This document shows positions 24,990 through 33,770 of a stretch of 64,000 bases of DNA, piece by piece. Made by a program: the position numbers and the translations under genes. Source of the DNA: Microbulbifer sp. YPW1 (GTDB lineage Bacteria > Pseudomonadota > Gammaproteobacteria > Pseudomonadales > Cellvibrionaceae). Numbering within the stretch: the first letter of the stretch is position 1; each line of letters opens with the position of its first letter. The stretch spans positions 2,621,001 to 2,685,000 of the forward strand of contig NZ_CP055157.1 in the NCBI RefSeq assembly GCF_013367775.1, in the 5' to 3' direction. The notes under the pieces were generated by a model that saw only the letters and a program-made list of their open reading frames with translations, was not told the origin of the DNA and ran no database searches.

Positions 24990-25121
24990 AGTGCTTTCTT
25001 TTAGTGTCGATGAAATTTAAAGGGCGGCCATTTTACGCCGGTGGGCGGGGGTTTTGGTAGGGGCGGACGCGCCTCGCGATTATCCGCGGCGTGGCTTATC
25101 CCCCCGGGGCCCCAAAAGCAG

Positions 25122-25145
25122 AAAACCCCGCAGAAGCGGGGTTTT
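25122..25145 (-). terminator. Terminator of the HU gene
   Basis: AAAACCCCGC-(4-base loop)-GCGGGGTTTT, a perfect 10-bp stem with A and T tracts, lies 21 bp past the HU stop on the minus strand. It has the same stem as the terminator at 5393-5416. Confidence 0.9.
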
Positions 25146-25166
25146 CCTGACTGAAAGCGGCGAGAC

Positions 25167-25598
25167 TCAGGACTCGGCCATCTCTTTCAGCTTCTTCAGC
25201 GGGCGAATCTTGACCTGGATGCTCGCAGGCTTGGCCTTGAATACGGTCTCTTCGCCAGTGAAGGGGTTGATACCCTTGCGTGCCTTCTTGGCAGGCTTCT
25301 TCACAGTGGTGATTTTCATCAGGCCCGGCAGAGCGAATTCGCCTACTGCGCGCTTCTTGACATGACCTTCGATCAGATCGGTCAGCTCGTCCAGAACAGA
25401 CTGAACCTGCTTGCGGGACAGCTCGGTGTTCTCGGCAATCTGGTTCAGAATCTGGGTTTTGGTGTACTTCTCTTTGATTGCAGTCACTTTCTTGGCCTTG
25501 GGTGCGGCCTTGGCTGCTGCTTTCTTGGCTGGAGCCTTCTTGGCTGCAGTCTTCTTGGCGGGTGCTTTCTTAGCTGCTGCTTTCTTCTTCGCGGCCAT
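25167..25598 (-). CDS. HU-family DNA-binding protein with Lys/Ala-rich N-terminal tail
   Basis: A 143-residue nucleoid protein. Residues 2-45 are a low-complexity tail of KKAPAKK-like units, resembling eukaryotic H1 tails and AlgP-type proteins. From about 50 to 143 is an HU/IHF fold (YTKTQILNQIAENTELSRKQV, GEFALPGLMKI, with the GINPFTGEE beta-arm bearing the DNA-intercalating proline). Tailed HU proteins occur in several marine gammaproteobacteria and probably bind DNA non-specifically, compacting or bridging it. ATG 25598 follows AAGGAAG by 6-7 nt; upstream in-frame codons lack support. The gene is monocistronic with a strong terminator. Confidence 0.9.
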   Translation of the reverse strand: MAAKKKAAAKKAPAKKTAAKKAPAKKAAAKAAPKAKKVTAIKEKYTKTQILNQIAENTELSRKQVQSVLDELTDLIEGHVKKRAVGEFALPGLMKITTVKKPAKKARKGINPFTGEETVFKAKPASIQVKIRPLKKLKEMAES

Positions 25599-25908
25599 AG
25601 TTAGCTTCCTTCTATATAGGTGTTTTTTCCAGTGAAAGTGTATGTACATCAAGGTTCGCCAGGCTGTTAAGCAAGGGCTTACCCAAGTACTGAGCTGAAG
25701 TATATCCAGTTTTTGTCCGCACGCACGGGGTAAAAACAGAAAAAAAGTGCTTTTTTACAGGGGTTTGCTCGAAAAATGGCCCTTAAATACCGCTGCTGAC
25801 CGTCTCTGGAAGCACAGCGTGTCTGTGGAGAACTGCCTTCTTCTTCCCTTGCGGGTGCTCATGTATAATCTGCGCCCCTTTATATTCAGTGAGATCTGGG
25901 TACAAGCG
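25599..25908. other. Divergent promoter region, HU gene versus fmdB-aspS
   Basis: About 310 bases with no supportable gene. A TATAAT at 25864-25869 lies 40 bp before the fmdB start; the best -35 candidates are poor. A short AT-rich stem, AAAAAAAG-TG-CTTTTTT, is at 25742-25758. The HU promoter must lie in the left part. Confidence 0.4.
25864..25869 (+). promoter_or_regulatory. Candidate -10 element for fmdB-aspS
   Basis: Exact TATAAT, 40 bp ahead of the fmdB ATG. No convincing -35 hexamer stands 16-18 bp upstream, so the call rests on the -10 and its position. Confidence 0.35.
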
Positions 25909-26166
25909 ATGCCTATCTACGAATACCAGTGCCAGGCCTGTGGCCATCAGATGGAAGCCCTGCAGCGTATGAGCGATGCTCCGCTGACAGACTGCCCTGC
26001 ATGCAACAAACCGGAGCTGAGCAAACAGATCAGCGCCGCCGGGTTCCGCCTCAAGGGGGGCGGCTGGTACGAGACCGACTTTAAGACCGGCAGCAAGAAA
26101 AACCTTGCCGGTGATGCCGCCAAGCCCGCCGGTAGTGGCGGCGGCACAGAATCCAAGGCCAGCTGA
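25909..26166 (+). CDS. FmdB-family zinc-ribbon protein
   Basis: An 85-residue protein starting MPIYEYQCQACGH. Two CxxC pairs, C8/C11 and C29/C32, form a predicted zinc ribbon (Pfam FmdB). A conserved FRLKGGGWYETDF follows, then a flexible Gly/Ser/Ala tail. The first member was described as a regulator of formamidase and amidase in Methylophilus, but the general function is not known. Placement immediately upstream of aspS (69 bp) is conserved across many gammaproteobacteria, implying a cotranscribed housekeeping role. ATG 25909 is certain from the family start; a long upstream extension of the frame is not coding. Confidence 0.88.
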   Translation: MPIYEYQCQACGHQMEALQRMSDAPLTDCPACNKPELSKQISAAGFRLKGGGWYETDFKTGSKKNLAGDAAKPAGSGGGTESKAS

Positions 26167-26235
26167 GCGACCCGGAGCCCACGGCTGGGACAGACAACAA
26201 GCAGAATTGAAACATTACTAAGGGAATAAGACTCC

Positions 26236-28014
26236 ATGCGCACCGACTACTGTGGCGCCCTGCGATCCGCCGATATTGACCGCGAAGTAACCCTGTGTGG
26301 CTGGGTAGACCGCCGCCGCGATCACGGCGGGGTTATCTTTATCGATCTGCGCGACCGCGAAGGTATCGCGCAGGTGGTGTTTGACCCGGATGCCGCAGAG
26401 CACTTCGAACTTGCCGACCGCGTGCGCAGCGAGTACGTGCTGAAGGTGACCGGTCGTGTGCGCGCGCGCGCGCCGGAAGCGGTAAACCCGAACATGGCCA
26501 CTGGCGAAATCGAGGTTTACGGTCTGCAGCTGGAGATTCTCAACAGCGCAGAAACGCCGCCCTTCCAGCTGGATGAGCACACTGCGGTGGGTGAGGATGT
26601 GCGGTTGAAGTACCGTTACCTCGACCTGCGTCGCACCGAAATGCAGCGCAACCTGCGTTTCCGCTCCCAGATCACCAACGCCATCCGCAACTACCTGGAC
26701 GGCGAGGGTTTCCTGGATATCGAGACCCCGATCCTCACCCGCGCCACCCCGGAAGGTGCCCGTGACTATCTGGTGCCAAGCCGTACCCACGGTGGCAAAT
26801 TCTTCGCCCTGCCGCAGTCCCCGCAGCTGTTCAAGCAGCTGCTGATGGTTTCCGGTTTCGACCGCTACTACCAGATTGCCAAGTGTTTCCGCGACGAAGA
26901 CCTGCGCGCAGATCGCCAGCCGGAATTTACCCAAATCGATATCGAGACCGCGTTTCTCGATGAAAACGCGATTATGTCCATCACTGAGGGCATGATCCGC
27001 AAGCTGTTCAAAGAGCTGAAAGGCGTAGAGCTGGGCGAATTCCCGCGTATGCCGTTCTCCGAGGCGATGGAAAAATTCGGCTCCGACAAGCCGGACCTGC
27101 GTATCCCGCTGGAGCTGGTGGACATCAAGGATCTGATGACCGAAGTGGAATTCAAGGTGTTCTCCGGCCCGGCCAACGACCCCAAAGGCCGCGTTACCGC
27201 ACTGAAAGTTCCCGGTGGCAACGACAAGTTGACCCGCAAGCAGATCGACGACTACACCAAGTATGTCTCCATCTACGGTGCCAAGGGTTTGGCCTATATT
27301 AAGGTCAACGACAAGTCCGACCTGGAAAACGGCCTGCAGTCGCCGATCGTCAAGTTCCTGCCGAACGAAGTGCGCGGGGCAATTCTGGACCGCGTACAGG
27401 CGGAAAATGGCGATCTGATCTTCTTCGGTTCCGACAAGGGCAAGGTGGTTTCCGAGGCCCTGGGCGCCCTGCGTTGCAAGCTGGGTGAGGACCTGAACCT
27501 GTACGTGTCCGAGTGGGCACCGCTGTGGGTTGTGGACTTCCCGATGTTTGAAGAGAACGACGATGGCAGTGTTACCGCGCTGCACCACCCGTTCACTGCG
27601 CCGTCCTGCTCCGCGGAAGAGTTGGAGAAGAACCCGCTGGAAGCGCTGTCCCGTGCTTACGACATGGTGCTGAACGGCACCGAGCTGGGTGGCGGTTCCA
27701 TCCGTATCCACAATCAGGATATGCAGCAGGTGGTGTTCCGTGCGCTGGGGATCAGTGCCGAGGAGCAGCGTGAGAAGTTCGGCTTCCTGCTGGACGCGCT
27801 CAAATACGGTGCGCCTCCCCACGGCGGCCTCGCCTTTGGTCTCGACCGCCTGGTGATGCTGATGACCGACAGCGACTCTATCCGCGACGTCATCGCCTTC
27901 CCGAAAACTCAGAGTGCGGCCTGTGTGATGACCGACGCCCCGGGAGCGGTGGACGCCAAGCAGCTGCGCGAACTCAGCATTCGCCTGCGCGCCAAAGAAG
28001 AGCAGGTGGGTTAA
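26236..28014 (+). CDS. aspS: Aspartyl-tRNA synthetase
   Basis: A 592-residue class IIb synthetase. The N-terminal OB-fold anticodon domain (about 1-105) starts MRTDYCGAL and includes [13 protein letters not shown]. Motif 2 is [16 protein letters not shown] near residue 218, motif 3 is [10 protein letters not shown] near 535. A bacterial GAD insertion (about 290-410) lies between. Length equals the bacterial norm (590 in E. coli). It may be of the discriminating or non-discriminating kind; this cannot be told here without a search for gatCAB. AAGGGAAT precedes the ATG by about 10 nt. It is followed at 76 bp by yebC and the ruv genes. Confidence 0.97.
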   Translation: MRTDYCGALRSADIDREVTLCGWVDRRRDHGGVIFIDLRDREGIAQVVFDPDAAEHFELADRVRSEYVLKVTGRVRARAPEAVNPNMATGEIEVYGLQLEILNSAETPPFQLDEHTAVGEDVRLKYRYLDLRRTEMQRNLRFRSQITNAIRNYLDGEGFLDIETPILTRATPEGARDYLVPSRTHGGKFFALPQSPQLFKQLLMVSGFDRYYQIAKCFRDEDLRADRQPEFTQIDIETAFLDENAIMSITEGMIRKLFKELKGVELGEFPRMPFSEAMEKFGSDKPDLRIPLELVDIKDLMTEVEFKVFSGPANDPKGRVTALKVPGGNDKLTRKQIDDYTKYVSIYGAKGLAYIKVNDKSDLENGLQSPIVKFLPNEVRGAILDRVQAENGDLIFFGSDKGKVVSEALGALRCKLGEDLNLYVSEWAPLWVVDFPMFEENDDGSVTALHHPFTAPSCSAEELEKNPLEALSRAYDMVLNGTELGGGSIRIHNQDMQQVVFRALGISAEEQREKFGFLLDALKYGAPPHGGLAFGLDRLVMLMTDSDSIRDVIAFPKTQSAACVMTDAPGAVDAKQLRELSIRLRAKEEQVG

Positions 28015-28089
28015 GCGAAACTGCGAAAGCGCCTGTGCGGCAGGCGCATCCATAAAAGTCACAAACGGAGCAATACCGGAGAGATTTAG

Positions 28090-28833
28090 ATGGCGGGACA
28101 CAGTAAATGGGCCAACATCAAGCACCGCAAAGCAGCCCAGGACGCCAAACGGGGCAAAATTTTCACCAAGATCATTCGCGAGCTGACCGTTGCCGCGAAG
28201 TCTGGCCCTAACCCGGAAGACAACCCGACCCTGCGCGCCACCATCGACAAGGCCCTTGGGGCCAACATGAAGCGCGACACCATCGACAAGGCCATCGCCC
28301 GCGGCGCAGGCAATGCGGACGGTGACAACTACGAAGCGGTTACCTATGAAGGGTACGGTGTTGGCGGTGTGGCGGTGCTGGTGGAGTGCCTGACCGACAA
28401 TCGCAATCGCACCGTGGCAGAAGTGCGCCACGCCTTTACCAAGCGCGGCGGCAACCTGGGTACCGACGGCTCCGTCGCCTACCTCTTCTCCCGCAAGGGC
28501 CAGATGTACTACGAGCCGGGTGCGGATGAAGATGCGCTGATGGAAGTAGTGCTGGAGGCTGGTGCCGAGGATGTCGAAACCAACGATGATGGCAGCATTG
28601 AGGTCACCACCGAATTTACCGACTACATGTCGGTAAAGGATGCGCTGACCGAGGCGGGCTTCAAGCCAGACAATGCTGAAATCGCGATGATTCCGTCGAC
28701 CACGATTCCGCTGGATAAAGATGGCGCCGAGAAGGTGCTGGCGCTGGTGGATATGCTGGAAGATCTCGATGATGTGCAGAATGTGTACACCAACGCGGAT
28801 ATCCCGGAAGAGGTGATGGCCGAGCTCGGCTGA
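28090..28833 (+). CDS. yebC: YebC/TACO1-family protein
   Basis: A 247-residue three-domain protein ([22 protein letters not shown] start). YebC-type proteins were long annotated as transcription regulators; members have since been linked to translation of proline-rich stretches on the ribosome, as with mitochondrial TACO1. Full-length, with the GRG...[14 protein letters not shown] core intact. GGAGAG lies 9 nt upstream of ATG 28090. Its position just before ruvC is conserved in gammaproteobacteria. A strong terminator at 28854-28881 separates it from ruvC. Confidence 0.95.
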   Translation: MAGHSKWANIKHRKAAQDAKRGKIFTKIIRELTVAAKSGPNPEDNPTLRATIDKALGANMKRDTIDKAIARGAGNADGDNYEAVTYEGYGVGGVAVLVECLTDNRNRTVAEVRHAFTKRGGNLGTDGSVAYLFSRKGQMYYEPGADEDALMEVVLEAGAEDVETNDDGSIEVTTEFTDYMSVKDALTEAGFKPDNAEIAMIPSTTIPLDKDGAEKVLALVDMLEDLDDVQNVYTNADIPEEVMAELG

Positions 28834-28853
28834 CGGTTTTCACCCTCGATCTG

Positions 28854-28881
28854 AAAATGCCCCGCTTGTCGGGGCATTTTT
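28854..28881 (+). terminator. Rho-independent terminator after yebC
   Basis: AAAATGCCCCG-(5-base loop)-CGGGGCATTTT with a T-run to 28881; an 11-bp perfect stem, 20 bp past the yebC stop. Confidence 0.92.
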
Positions 28882-28995
28882 GTTTCTGCCCGCGGCTCAC
28901 TTTCGCTGCGTAACTTGCGGTCACCCTTGACGCCCCGTCGCGGCCTTGGGACACTTCCCGCAACAATTGTATAAATGTACAGGGGGCTGGCTGCC

Positions 28996-29526
28996 GTGAC
29001 CCGAATTCTGGGGATTGATCCCGGCTCGCGCAAGACTGGTTACGGCGTGATTGATATCGAGCGCTCCAGTGCGCGTTACGTGGCCAGCGGGGTAATCAAG
29101 TTGCCCGATGGCCCTTTGCCGGAGCGCCTGAAGCTGATTTTCGATGCGGTGAGCCAGATCGCCCAGCAGTACCAGCCACACCAGATGGCCATCGAAAATG
29201 TGTTCATGGCGAAGAGTGCAGGCTCCGCGCTCAAGCTCGGGCAGGCGCGTGGCGCGGCGATTGTTGCTGGCACCCACGCGGACTTGCCGGTAGCGGAGTA
29301 CGAGGCGCGCAAGGTCAAGCAGGCGGTGGTGGGTAACGGCGCTGCGGACAAGCTGCAGGTGCAGCATATGGTCAAAACCCTGCTGAAATTGCCCGCTTCA
29401 CCCCAGGAAGATGCTGCGGATGCGCTGGCTGTGGCCCTTTGCCATATGCACACCATGCAGACCCTGATTCAGTCCTCGGCAGGAAGCCGCGCCCGATTCC
29501 GGCGTGGGCGCTTGAGTGTGACCTGA
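28996..29526 (+). CDS. ruvC: Holliday junction endonuclease RuvC
   Basis: A 176-residue resolvase that makes symmetric nicks in Holliday junctions bound to RuvAB. It starts at GTG 28996 ([17 protein letters not shown]), with AGGGGG 10 nt upstream; an ATG seven codons earlier is less like the family. The RNase H-like active site shows D8 in GIDPGS, a Glu in AIENVF near residue 67, and the Asp pair of [14 protein letters not shown] near 140. Length matches E. coli (173). Between yebC and ruvA, in the standard order. Confidence 0.95.
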   Translation: MTRILGIDPGSRKTGYGVIDIERSSARYVASGVIKLPDGPLPERLKLIFDAVSQIAQQYQPHQMAIENVFMAKSAGSALKLGQARGAAIVAGTHADLPVAEYEARKVKQAVVGNGAADKLQVQHMVKTLLKLPASPQEDAADALAVALCHMHTMQTLIQSSAGSRARFRRGRLSVT

Positions 29527-29629
29527 TCATTTCCGGGCGCAAGTGCAGTGACCGTATCGCTACGGTAATTGAATGGCAGTAACACAGGGCTTTGGATAAA
29601 GCCCTAAATAAACAACAACTGGAACAAGA

Positions 29630-30241
29630 ATGATAGGAAGACTGACAGGCACCCTGGCTGCTATCCAGCCGCCGCAGTTGCTGGTGGACGTGCAGGGTGT
29701 GGGCTACGAAGTCCTGGCCCCCATGACCACTATCTTTGAGCTGCCCCAGTTGGGTGGCAGCGTGCAGCTGCATACCCATTTGGCGGTATCGGAAACCTCC
29801 CAGCAGCTGTTTGGCTTTATCCGGGAATCCGACCGTCAGCTGTTTCGGACCCTGATCAAGGTGAACGGCGTTGGCCCGAAAATGGCGCTGGCGATCCTGT
29901 CCGGCCTCGATGGCGCCGCGCTGGCTCGTTGTGTTGCCGATGACAACGTGGGCGCACTGGTGAAAGTGCCCGGCGTTGGCAAGAAAACCGCCGAGCGCCT
30001 GATCATTGAATTGCGCGGCAAGCTCACCCCGCAAACCGGTGATCTTGGCGACATCCCGCTGATGTCCACCAATGCCGAGCCGGTAATCGACCACGCCGGT
30101 GAGGCGGAAAGCGCGCTTGCCGCGCTGGGTTACAAGCCCACGGATGCCACCAAAATGGTCGCACGGGCTGCCAAAGAGCAGCCGGAAGCCGACAGCGCCA
30201 CCCTGATTCGCCTCGCCCTCAAAAGCATGGCGCCCGCATAA
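29630..30241 (+). CDS. ruvA: Holliday junction helicase subunit RuvA
   Basis: A 203-residue protein that binds four-way junctions as a tetramer and loads the RuvB motor. An OB-fold domain (1-65, MIGRLTGTLAAIQPPQLLVDVQGVGYEV split over strands) precedes two helix-hairpin-helix units (VNGVGPKMALAIL near 80, VPGVGKKTAERLI near 115). The C-terminal three-helix domain (about 155-203) contacts RuvB. It lies 103 bp after ruvC and only 17 bp before ruvB. Same length as E. coli RuvA. Confidence 0.96.
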   Translation: MIGRLTGTLAAIQPPQLLVDVQGVGYEVLAPMTTIFELPQLGGSVQLHTHLAVSETSQQLFGFIRESDRQLFRTLIKVNGVGPKMALAILSGLDGAALARCVADDNVGALVKVPGVGKKTAERLIIELRGKLTPQTGDLGDIPLMSTNAEPVIDHAGEAESALAALGYKPTDATKMVARAAKEQPEADSATLIRLALKSMAPA

Positions 30242-30258
30242 AGAATTGAGATTCTCCA

Positions 30259-31278
30259 GTGATTGAAGCTGACCGCCTAATCGCCCCCGAACCCATCGGC
30301 CCCTCCGGGCAGGAAGAGCAGTACGACCGCGCCGTGCGCCCGAAAACCCTGTCCGACTATGTCGGCCAGCCGGTGGTGCGGGAGCAGATGGAAATCTTTA
30401 TCCAGGCGGCGAAGCTGCGCAAAGAAGCGCTGGACCACACCCTGGTGTTCGGCCCGCCGGGCCTGGGCAAGACCACGCTGGCCAATATTATTGCCGCGGA
30501 AATGGGCGTGGCGATCAAGACCACCTCCGGCCCGGTGCTGGAAAAAGCCGGCGATCTCGCCGCCATCATGACCAATCTTGAGCCCGGGGATGTGCTATTT
30601 ATCGACGAAATCCACCGCCTTAGCCCCCATGTGGAAGAGGTGCTGTACCCGGCGATGGAGGATTACCAGCTCGATATCATGATCGGTGAAGGGCCGGCAG
30701 CGCGCTCCATCAAGCTCGATCTGCCGCCGTTCACCCTGGTGGGTGCGACCACGCGCGCCGGTCTTCTCACTTCGCCCCTGCGCGATCGCTTCGGCATTGT
30801 GCAGCGTCTGGAGTTTTACAATGTCGAGGACCTGACCAGCATTGTCGCCCGCTCCGCCCGGTTGATGGGCGTGGAAATGGACCAGGGCGGGGCCCACGAG
30901 GTCGCACGCCGCGCCCGCGGTACACCGCGTATTGCCAACCGCCTGCTGCGCCGGGTGCGGGACTATGCGGAAGTGAAGGGCAATGGTCACGTCTGTACGC
31001 AGACCGCCGACAGTGCGCTCAACATGCTGAATGTGGATGCCAGCGGCTTCGACCAGCTCGATCGCCGTGTGCTGCTGACCATGATCGAGAAATTCGATGG
31101 CGGTCCGGTCGGCGTCGACAGCCTGGCCGCCGCGGTAAGTGAGGAGCGGGATACCATTGAGGACGTGCTGGAGCCCTACCTGATCCAGCAGGGCTATCTT
31201 GCACGCACTCCGCGCGGGCGGGTAGTGACCGCGCTGGCCTACGCGCATTTCGGTATTCCCAAGCCGGACCGCACCTGA
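30259..31278 (+). CDS. ruvB: Holliday junction branch-migration motor RuvB
   Basis: A 339-residue AAA+ hexameric ATPase that drives branch migration with RuvA. Walker A is GPPGLGKTT at about 65-73, Walker B is FIDEIHRLS at about 114-122, and sensor 1 is GATTRAG. The winged-helix domain is at the C-terminus. GTG 30259 is the start ([11 protein letters not shown]), 17 bp after ruvA, so translation is probably coupled. Full length, no anomalies. Confidence 0.97.
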   Translation: MIEADRLIAPEPIGPSGQEEQYDRAVRPKTLSDYVGQPVVREQMEIFIQAAKLRKEALDHTLVFGPPGLGKTTLANIIAAEMGVAIKTTSGPVLEKAGDLAAIMTNLEPGDVLFIDEIHRLSPHVEEVLYPAMEDYQLDIMIGEGPAARSIKLDLPPFTLVGATTRAGLLTSPLRDRFGIVQRLEFYNVEDLTSIVARSARLMGVEMDQGGAHEVARRARGTPRIANRLLRRVRDYAEVKGNGHVCTQTADSALNMLNVDASGFDQLDRRVLLTMIEKFDGGPVGVDSLAAAVSEERDTIEDVLEPYLIQQGYLARTPRGRVVTALAYAHFGIPKPDRT

Positions 31279-31404
31279 CGAAGCGTTCACGATCCTGTAG
31301 CATATCCCGTCGTCGCCGGTCCGCGGTCTCGAAATCGCGCCGGCGCGCCCCAAACCGCTTTTACAACAAAAACGCGTTCGCGGTCGGCAATTTAAGGACG
31401 GTGT

Positions 31405-31812
31405 GTGTCAGAACCTTTCTCCATTCCCATTCGCGTCTATATCGAGGATACGGACGCTGGCGGAATCGTCTATTACGTCAATTATTTAAAGTATATGGAG
31501 CGGGCGCGCACAGAATTGGTCCGTTCTCTCGGCTATGATAAGCCCGCCATACCGCAGCAGGGGTTGTTGCTGGTGGTGCATTCAGCTGAGGTTCAGTATC
31601 GGCGGTCTGCAATACTGGACGATCAGCTGCAAGCTTCCGCCGCCATTGGCAAGCTTGGGCGAGCCGCGGTTACTTTCGAGCAGAAAATCTGGCGCGGCAA
31701 TGAAATTATTTGTGAGGGTGTGGTCAAAGTCGCCTGCGTGGACGATGCCAGCCGCAAACCCTGCGCATTACCTGAAACCATTTATCAAGCATTGAAGGCA
31801 GTGAGTCGATAA
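31405..31812 (+). CDS. ybgC: Tol-Pal-associated acyl-CoA thioesterase YbgC
   Basis: A 135-residue hot-dog-fold thioesterase. The catalytic Asp lies in IRVYIEDTDAGGIVYY, followed by VNYLKYMERARTE, the standard YbgC pattern. E. coli YbgC hydrolyses short acyl-CoAs and interacts with acyl carrier protein; its role in the Tol-Pal gene set is not settled. GTG 31405 is the start, with AAGGA about 7 nt upstream. It ends one base before the tolQ ATG, so the tol operon starts here. Confidence 0.94.
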   Translation: MSEPFSIPIRVYIEDTDAGGIVYYVNYLKYMERARTELVRSLGYDKPAIPQQGLLLVVHSAEVQYRRSAILDDQLQASAAIGKLGRAAVTFEQKIWRGNEIICEGVVKVACVDDASRKPCALPETIYQALKAVSR

Positions 31813-31813
31813 C

Positions 31814-32506
31814 ATGAATGCCGGTGAACAACTTTCCCTGTGGGGCCTGATTTCCAGCGCCAGTCTGTTGGTGCAGTTGGTGATGCTGATGCTCCTGCTG
31901 GCCTCGGTGATTTCCTGGGTAATGATCATCCAGCGCGGCACCTACCTGTCGCGGGCGCGCAGGTCCCTGATCAACTTCGAGCGCAAATTCTGGTCTGGCG
32001 CAGACCTGAACCAGCTGTTCCGCGACGGCAACGCCGCAGCAGAGAAGGGCAAGATCGACGGGGTGGAATCCCTGTTCCGCGCCGGCTTTACCGAATTCAC
32101 CCGTCTTCGCCAGCAGGGCAAAAGCAGCCCGGCGGCGGTGATGGAGGGCACTGAGCGCGCCATGCGTGTGGCCATGTCCCGGGAGCAGGAGAAGGTAGAG
32201 ATGAATCTGCCGTTTCTCGCCACCGTCGGCTCCGTGAGCCCCTATATCGGGCTGTTTGGTACCGTGTGGGGGATCATGAACTCCTTCCGCGGCCTCGCAA
32301 CCATGCATCAGGCGACCATTGCTACTGTAGCCCCGGGCATCTCCGAGGCCCTGGTGGCCACGGCCATGGGCCTGTTTGCCGCCATCCCCGCGGTAATGGC
32401 TTACAACCGCTATTCCGCCAGGGCCGAGTGGCTGCTGTCCAGCTACGAGACCTTCGCCGAGGAGTTCTCCTCCATTCTCCACCGCAAAGTGCACGCCGCC
32501 AGCTAA
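31814..32506 (+). CDS. tolQ: Tol-Pal inner-membrane motor subunit TolQ
   Basis: A 230-residue homologue of MotA and ExbB. Three membrane segments are visible: LVQLVMLMLLLASVISWVMI near 20-40, and two in the C-terminal half (FLATVGSVSPYIGLFGTVWG; ISEALVATAMGLFAAIPAVM). With TolR it forms the proton channel that energises TolA during outer-membrane constriction at division. The conserved Thr/Pro positions of the TM2-TM3 region are present. It begins one base after ybgC and is followed by tolR at 18 bp. Confidence 0.95.
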   Translation: MNAGEQLSLWGLISSASLLVQLVMLMLLLASVISWVMIIQRGTYLSRARRSLINFERKFWSGADLNQLFRDGNAAAEKGKIDGVESLFRAGFTEFTRLRQQGKSSPAAVMEGTERAMRVAMSREQEKVEMNLPFLATVGSVSPYIGLFGTVWGIMNSFRGLATMHQATIATVAPGISEALVATAMGLFAAIPAVMAYNRYSARAEWLLSSYETFAEEFSSILHRKVHAAS

Positions 32507-32524
32507 GGCGCCGAGAGCGAAGCC

Positions 32525-32956
32525 ATGAGTAACTTTCGCAAAGCGACCAAGCGCAAACTGGTCTCCGAGATCAACGTGGTGCCCTACATCGACGTGATGC
32601 TGGTGCTGCTGATTGTATTTATGGTGACCGCGCCGCTGTTGATGCAAGGGGTGAAGGTGGATCTGCCCGATGCGCCTTCGGCTCCCATTGACGATACCGA
32701 CGATGAACCGCTGATCATCTCCGTGCGCGCGGATGGCACCTATTACCTGAACCTTGGTGACGATGAAAAGGCTGCCAAGCCCCTCAAGGAAATCAAGGAA
32801 ACCGTGGCCAAGGTGCTGCGCCAGAAGCCGAAAACGCCGGTGCTGGTGTGGGGGGATACCGATGCCAAGTACGGCCTGATCGTCGGCGCCATGACCCACC
32901 TGCAGCAGGCCGGTGCGCCCAGTGTTGGGCTGGTCACCGAGCCGCCGTCAGAGTGA
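32525..32956 (+). CDS. tolR: Tol-Pal motor subunit TolR
   Basis: A 143-residue ExbD/MotB-like protein. A single membrane helix (VVPYIDVMLVLLIVFMVTAPL, broken here only by notation at V-P) carries the essential proton-binding Asp in YIDVMLVLL near residue 22. The rest is a periplasmic domain that can engage peptidoglycan. Overall length and motif match E. coli TolR (142 residues). It sits between tolQ and tolA. Confidence 0.95.
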   Translation: MSNFRKATKRKLVSEINVVPYIDVMLVLLIVFMVTAPLLMQGVKVDLPDAPSAPIDDTDDEPLIISVRADGTYYLNLGDDEKAAKPLKEIKETVAKVLRQKPKTPVLVWGDTDAKYGLIVGAMTHLQQAGAPSVGLVTEPPSE

Positions 32957-32975
32957 TCCGGGGCAAGAGGCAACT

Positions 32976-33770
32976 ATGAAAGGCTCCTACGGCCCGGCTA
33001 TCGTTATCAGTGTGGCATTACACGCGGCTTTGATCGCGGTGCTGACCTTTGGCTGGGAGGCCGAACACAAGCGTGAGCTCAAGCCCATGCCGAAGTTTGT
33101 ACAGGCCAAACTGGTGCAGTTGGAGTCCAAATCCGACAAGCCCAAAGCACCGCCCAAGGTAGATCTGCGAGAGAAGCGCCGCCAGCAGGAGCTGGAGCGC
33201 CAGCGCCGCGAGGCCGCAGAGGCGAAGAAGCGCAAGGCTGCGGCCGAGCGCAAAAAGAAAGAAGACGCCGCCAAGAAGCGCAAGGCCGAAGAGGCCAGGA
33301 AGAAGCGCGAGGCGGAAGAAAAAGCCCGCAAGGAAAAAGAGCGCAAGGAGAAAGAGCGCAAGGAGAAAGAGCGCAAGGAGCAGCTTGAGCAGGAGCGCCA
33401 GAGTGCTTTCGAGGAGGCGCTGGAAGATGAAGAGGAGCTGCAGGAAGCCAGCGACGATTCCGCCGCGGTCATGTCTGTTGCTCAGGCGATTCGCCAGCGC
33501 ATAGTGCAGGTCTGGAGCCGGCCGCCAAGCGCGCGCAATGGCATGGTGGTGGAGGTGCAGATCAATTTCGTGCCCACTGGCCGTGTTGTGGCCTCCACTA
33601 TCACCAAGGGTAGTGGCAACGCTGCTGTGGATCGATCCGTGTTAACCGCGGTCAAGAAGGTAGAGGTATTCCCCGAAGTGGCCGATGTTGCCCGTGAGGA
33701 GCCATCCCTGTTCGAACGCCAGATTAGAACCACCAAACTGATATTCAGAGTCGAAGGCCTGCGCCAATGA
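32976..33770 (+). CDS. tolA: Tol-Pal envelope-spanning protein TolA
   Basis: A 264-residue protein, shorter than the 421 residues of E. coli. One membrane anchor at about 8-27 (AIVISVALHAALIAVLTFGW) contains the S-H face that contacts TolQR. A long charged helix at about 60-165 is made of K/E/R/A repeats, including three exact 15-bp DNA repeats. The C-terminal domain (about 180-264) contacts TolB and Pal. ATG 32976 has AGAGG 5 nt upstream; a longer frame to 32913 overlaps tolR and is not favoured. The last four bases overlap the tolB start. Confidence 0.93.
   Translation: MKGSYGPAIVISVALHAALIAVLTFGWEAEHKRELKPMPKFVQAKLVQLESKSDKPKAPPKVDLREKRRQQELERQRREAAEAKKRKAAAERKKKEDAAKKRKAEEARKKREAEEKARKEKERKEKERKEKERKEQLEQERQSAFEEALEDEEELQEASDDSAAVMSVAQAIRQRIVQVWSRPPSARNGMVVEVQINFVPTGRVVASTITKGSGNAAVDRSVLTAVKKVEVFPEVADVAREEPSLFERQIRTTKLIFRVEGLRQ
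33336..33380 (+). repeat. Three exact 15-bp tandem repeats inside tolA
   Basis: AAAGAGCGCAAGGAG occurs at 33336-33350, 33351-33365 and 33366-33380. Each unit encodes K-E-R-K-E within the helical stalk. Copy number can change by slippage without a frameshift, altering stalk length. Confidence 0.85.

Noticed and set aside
26218..28431. 737-codon minus-strand open frame opposite aspS
   Set aside because: Antisense shadow of aspS and the start of yebC. Composition is biased (His/Gln/Val) as expected from reversed GC-rich codons, and no domain is recognisable.
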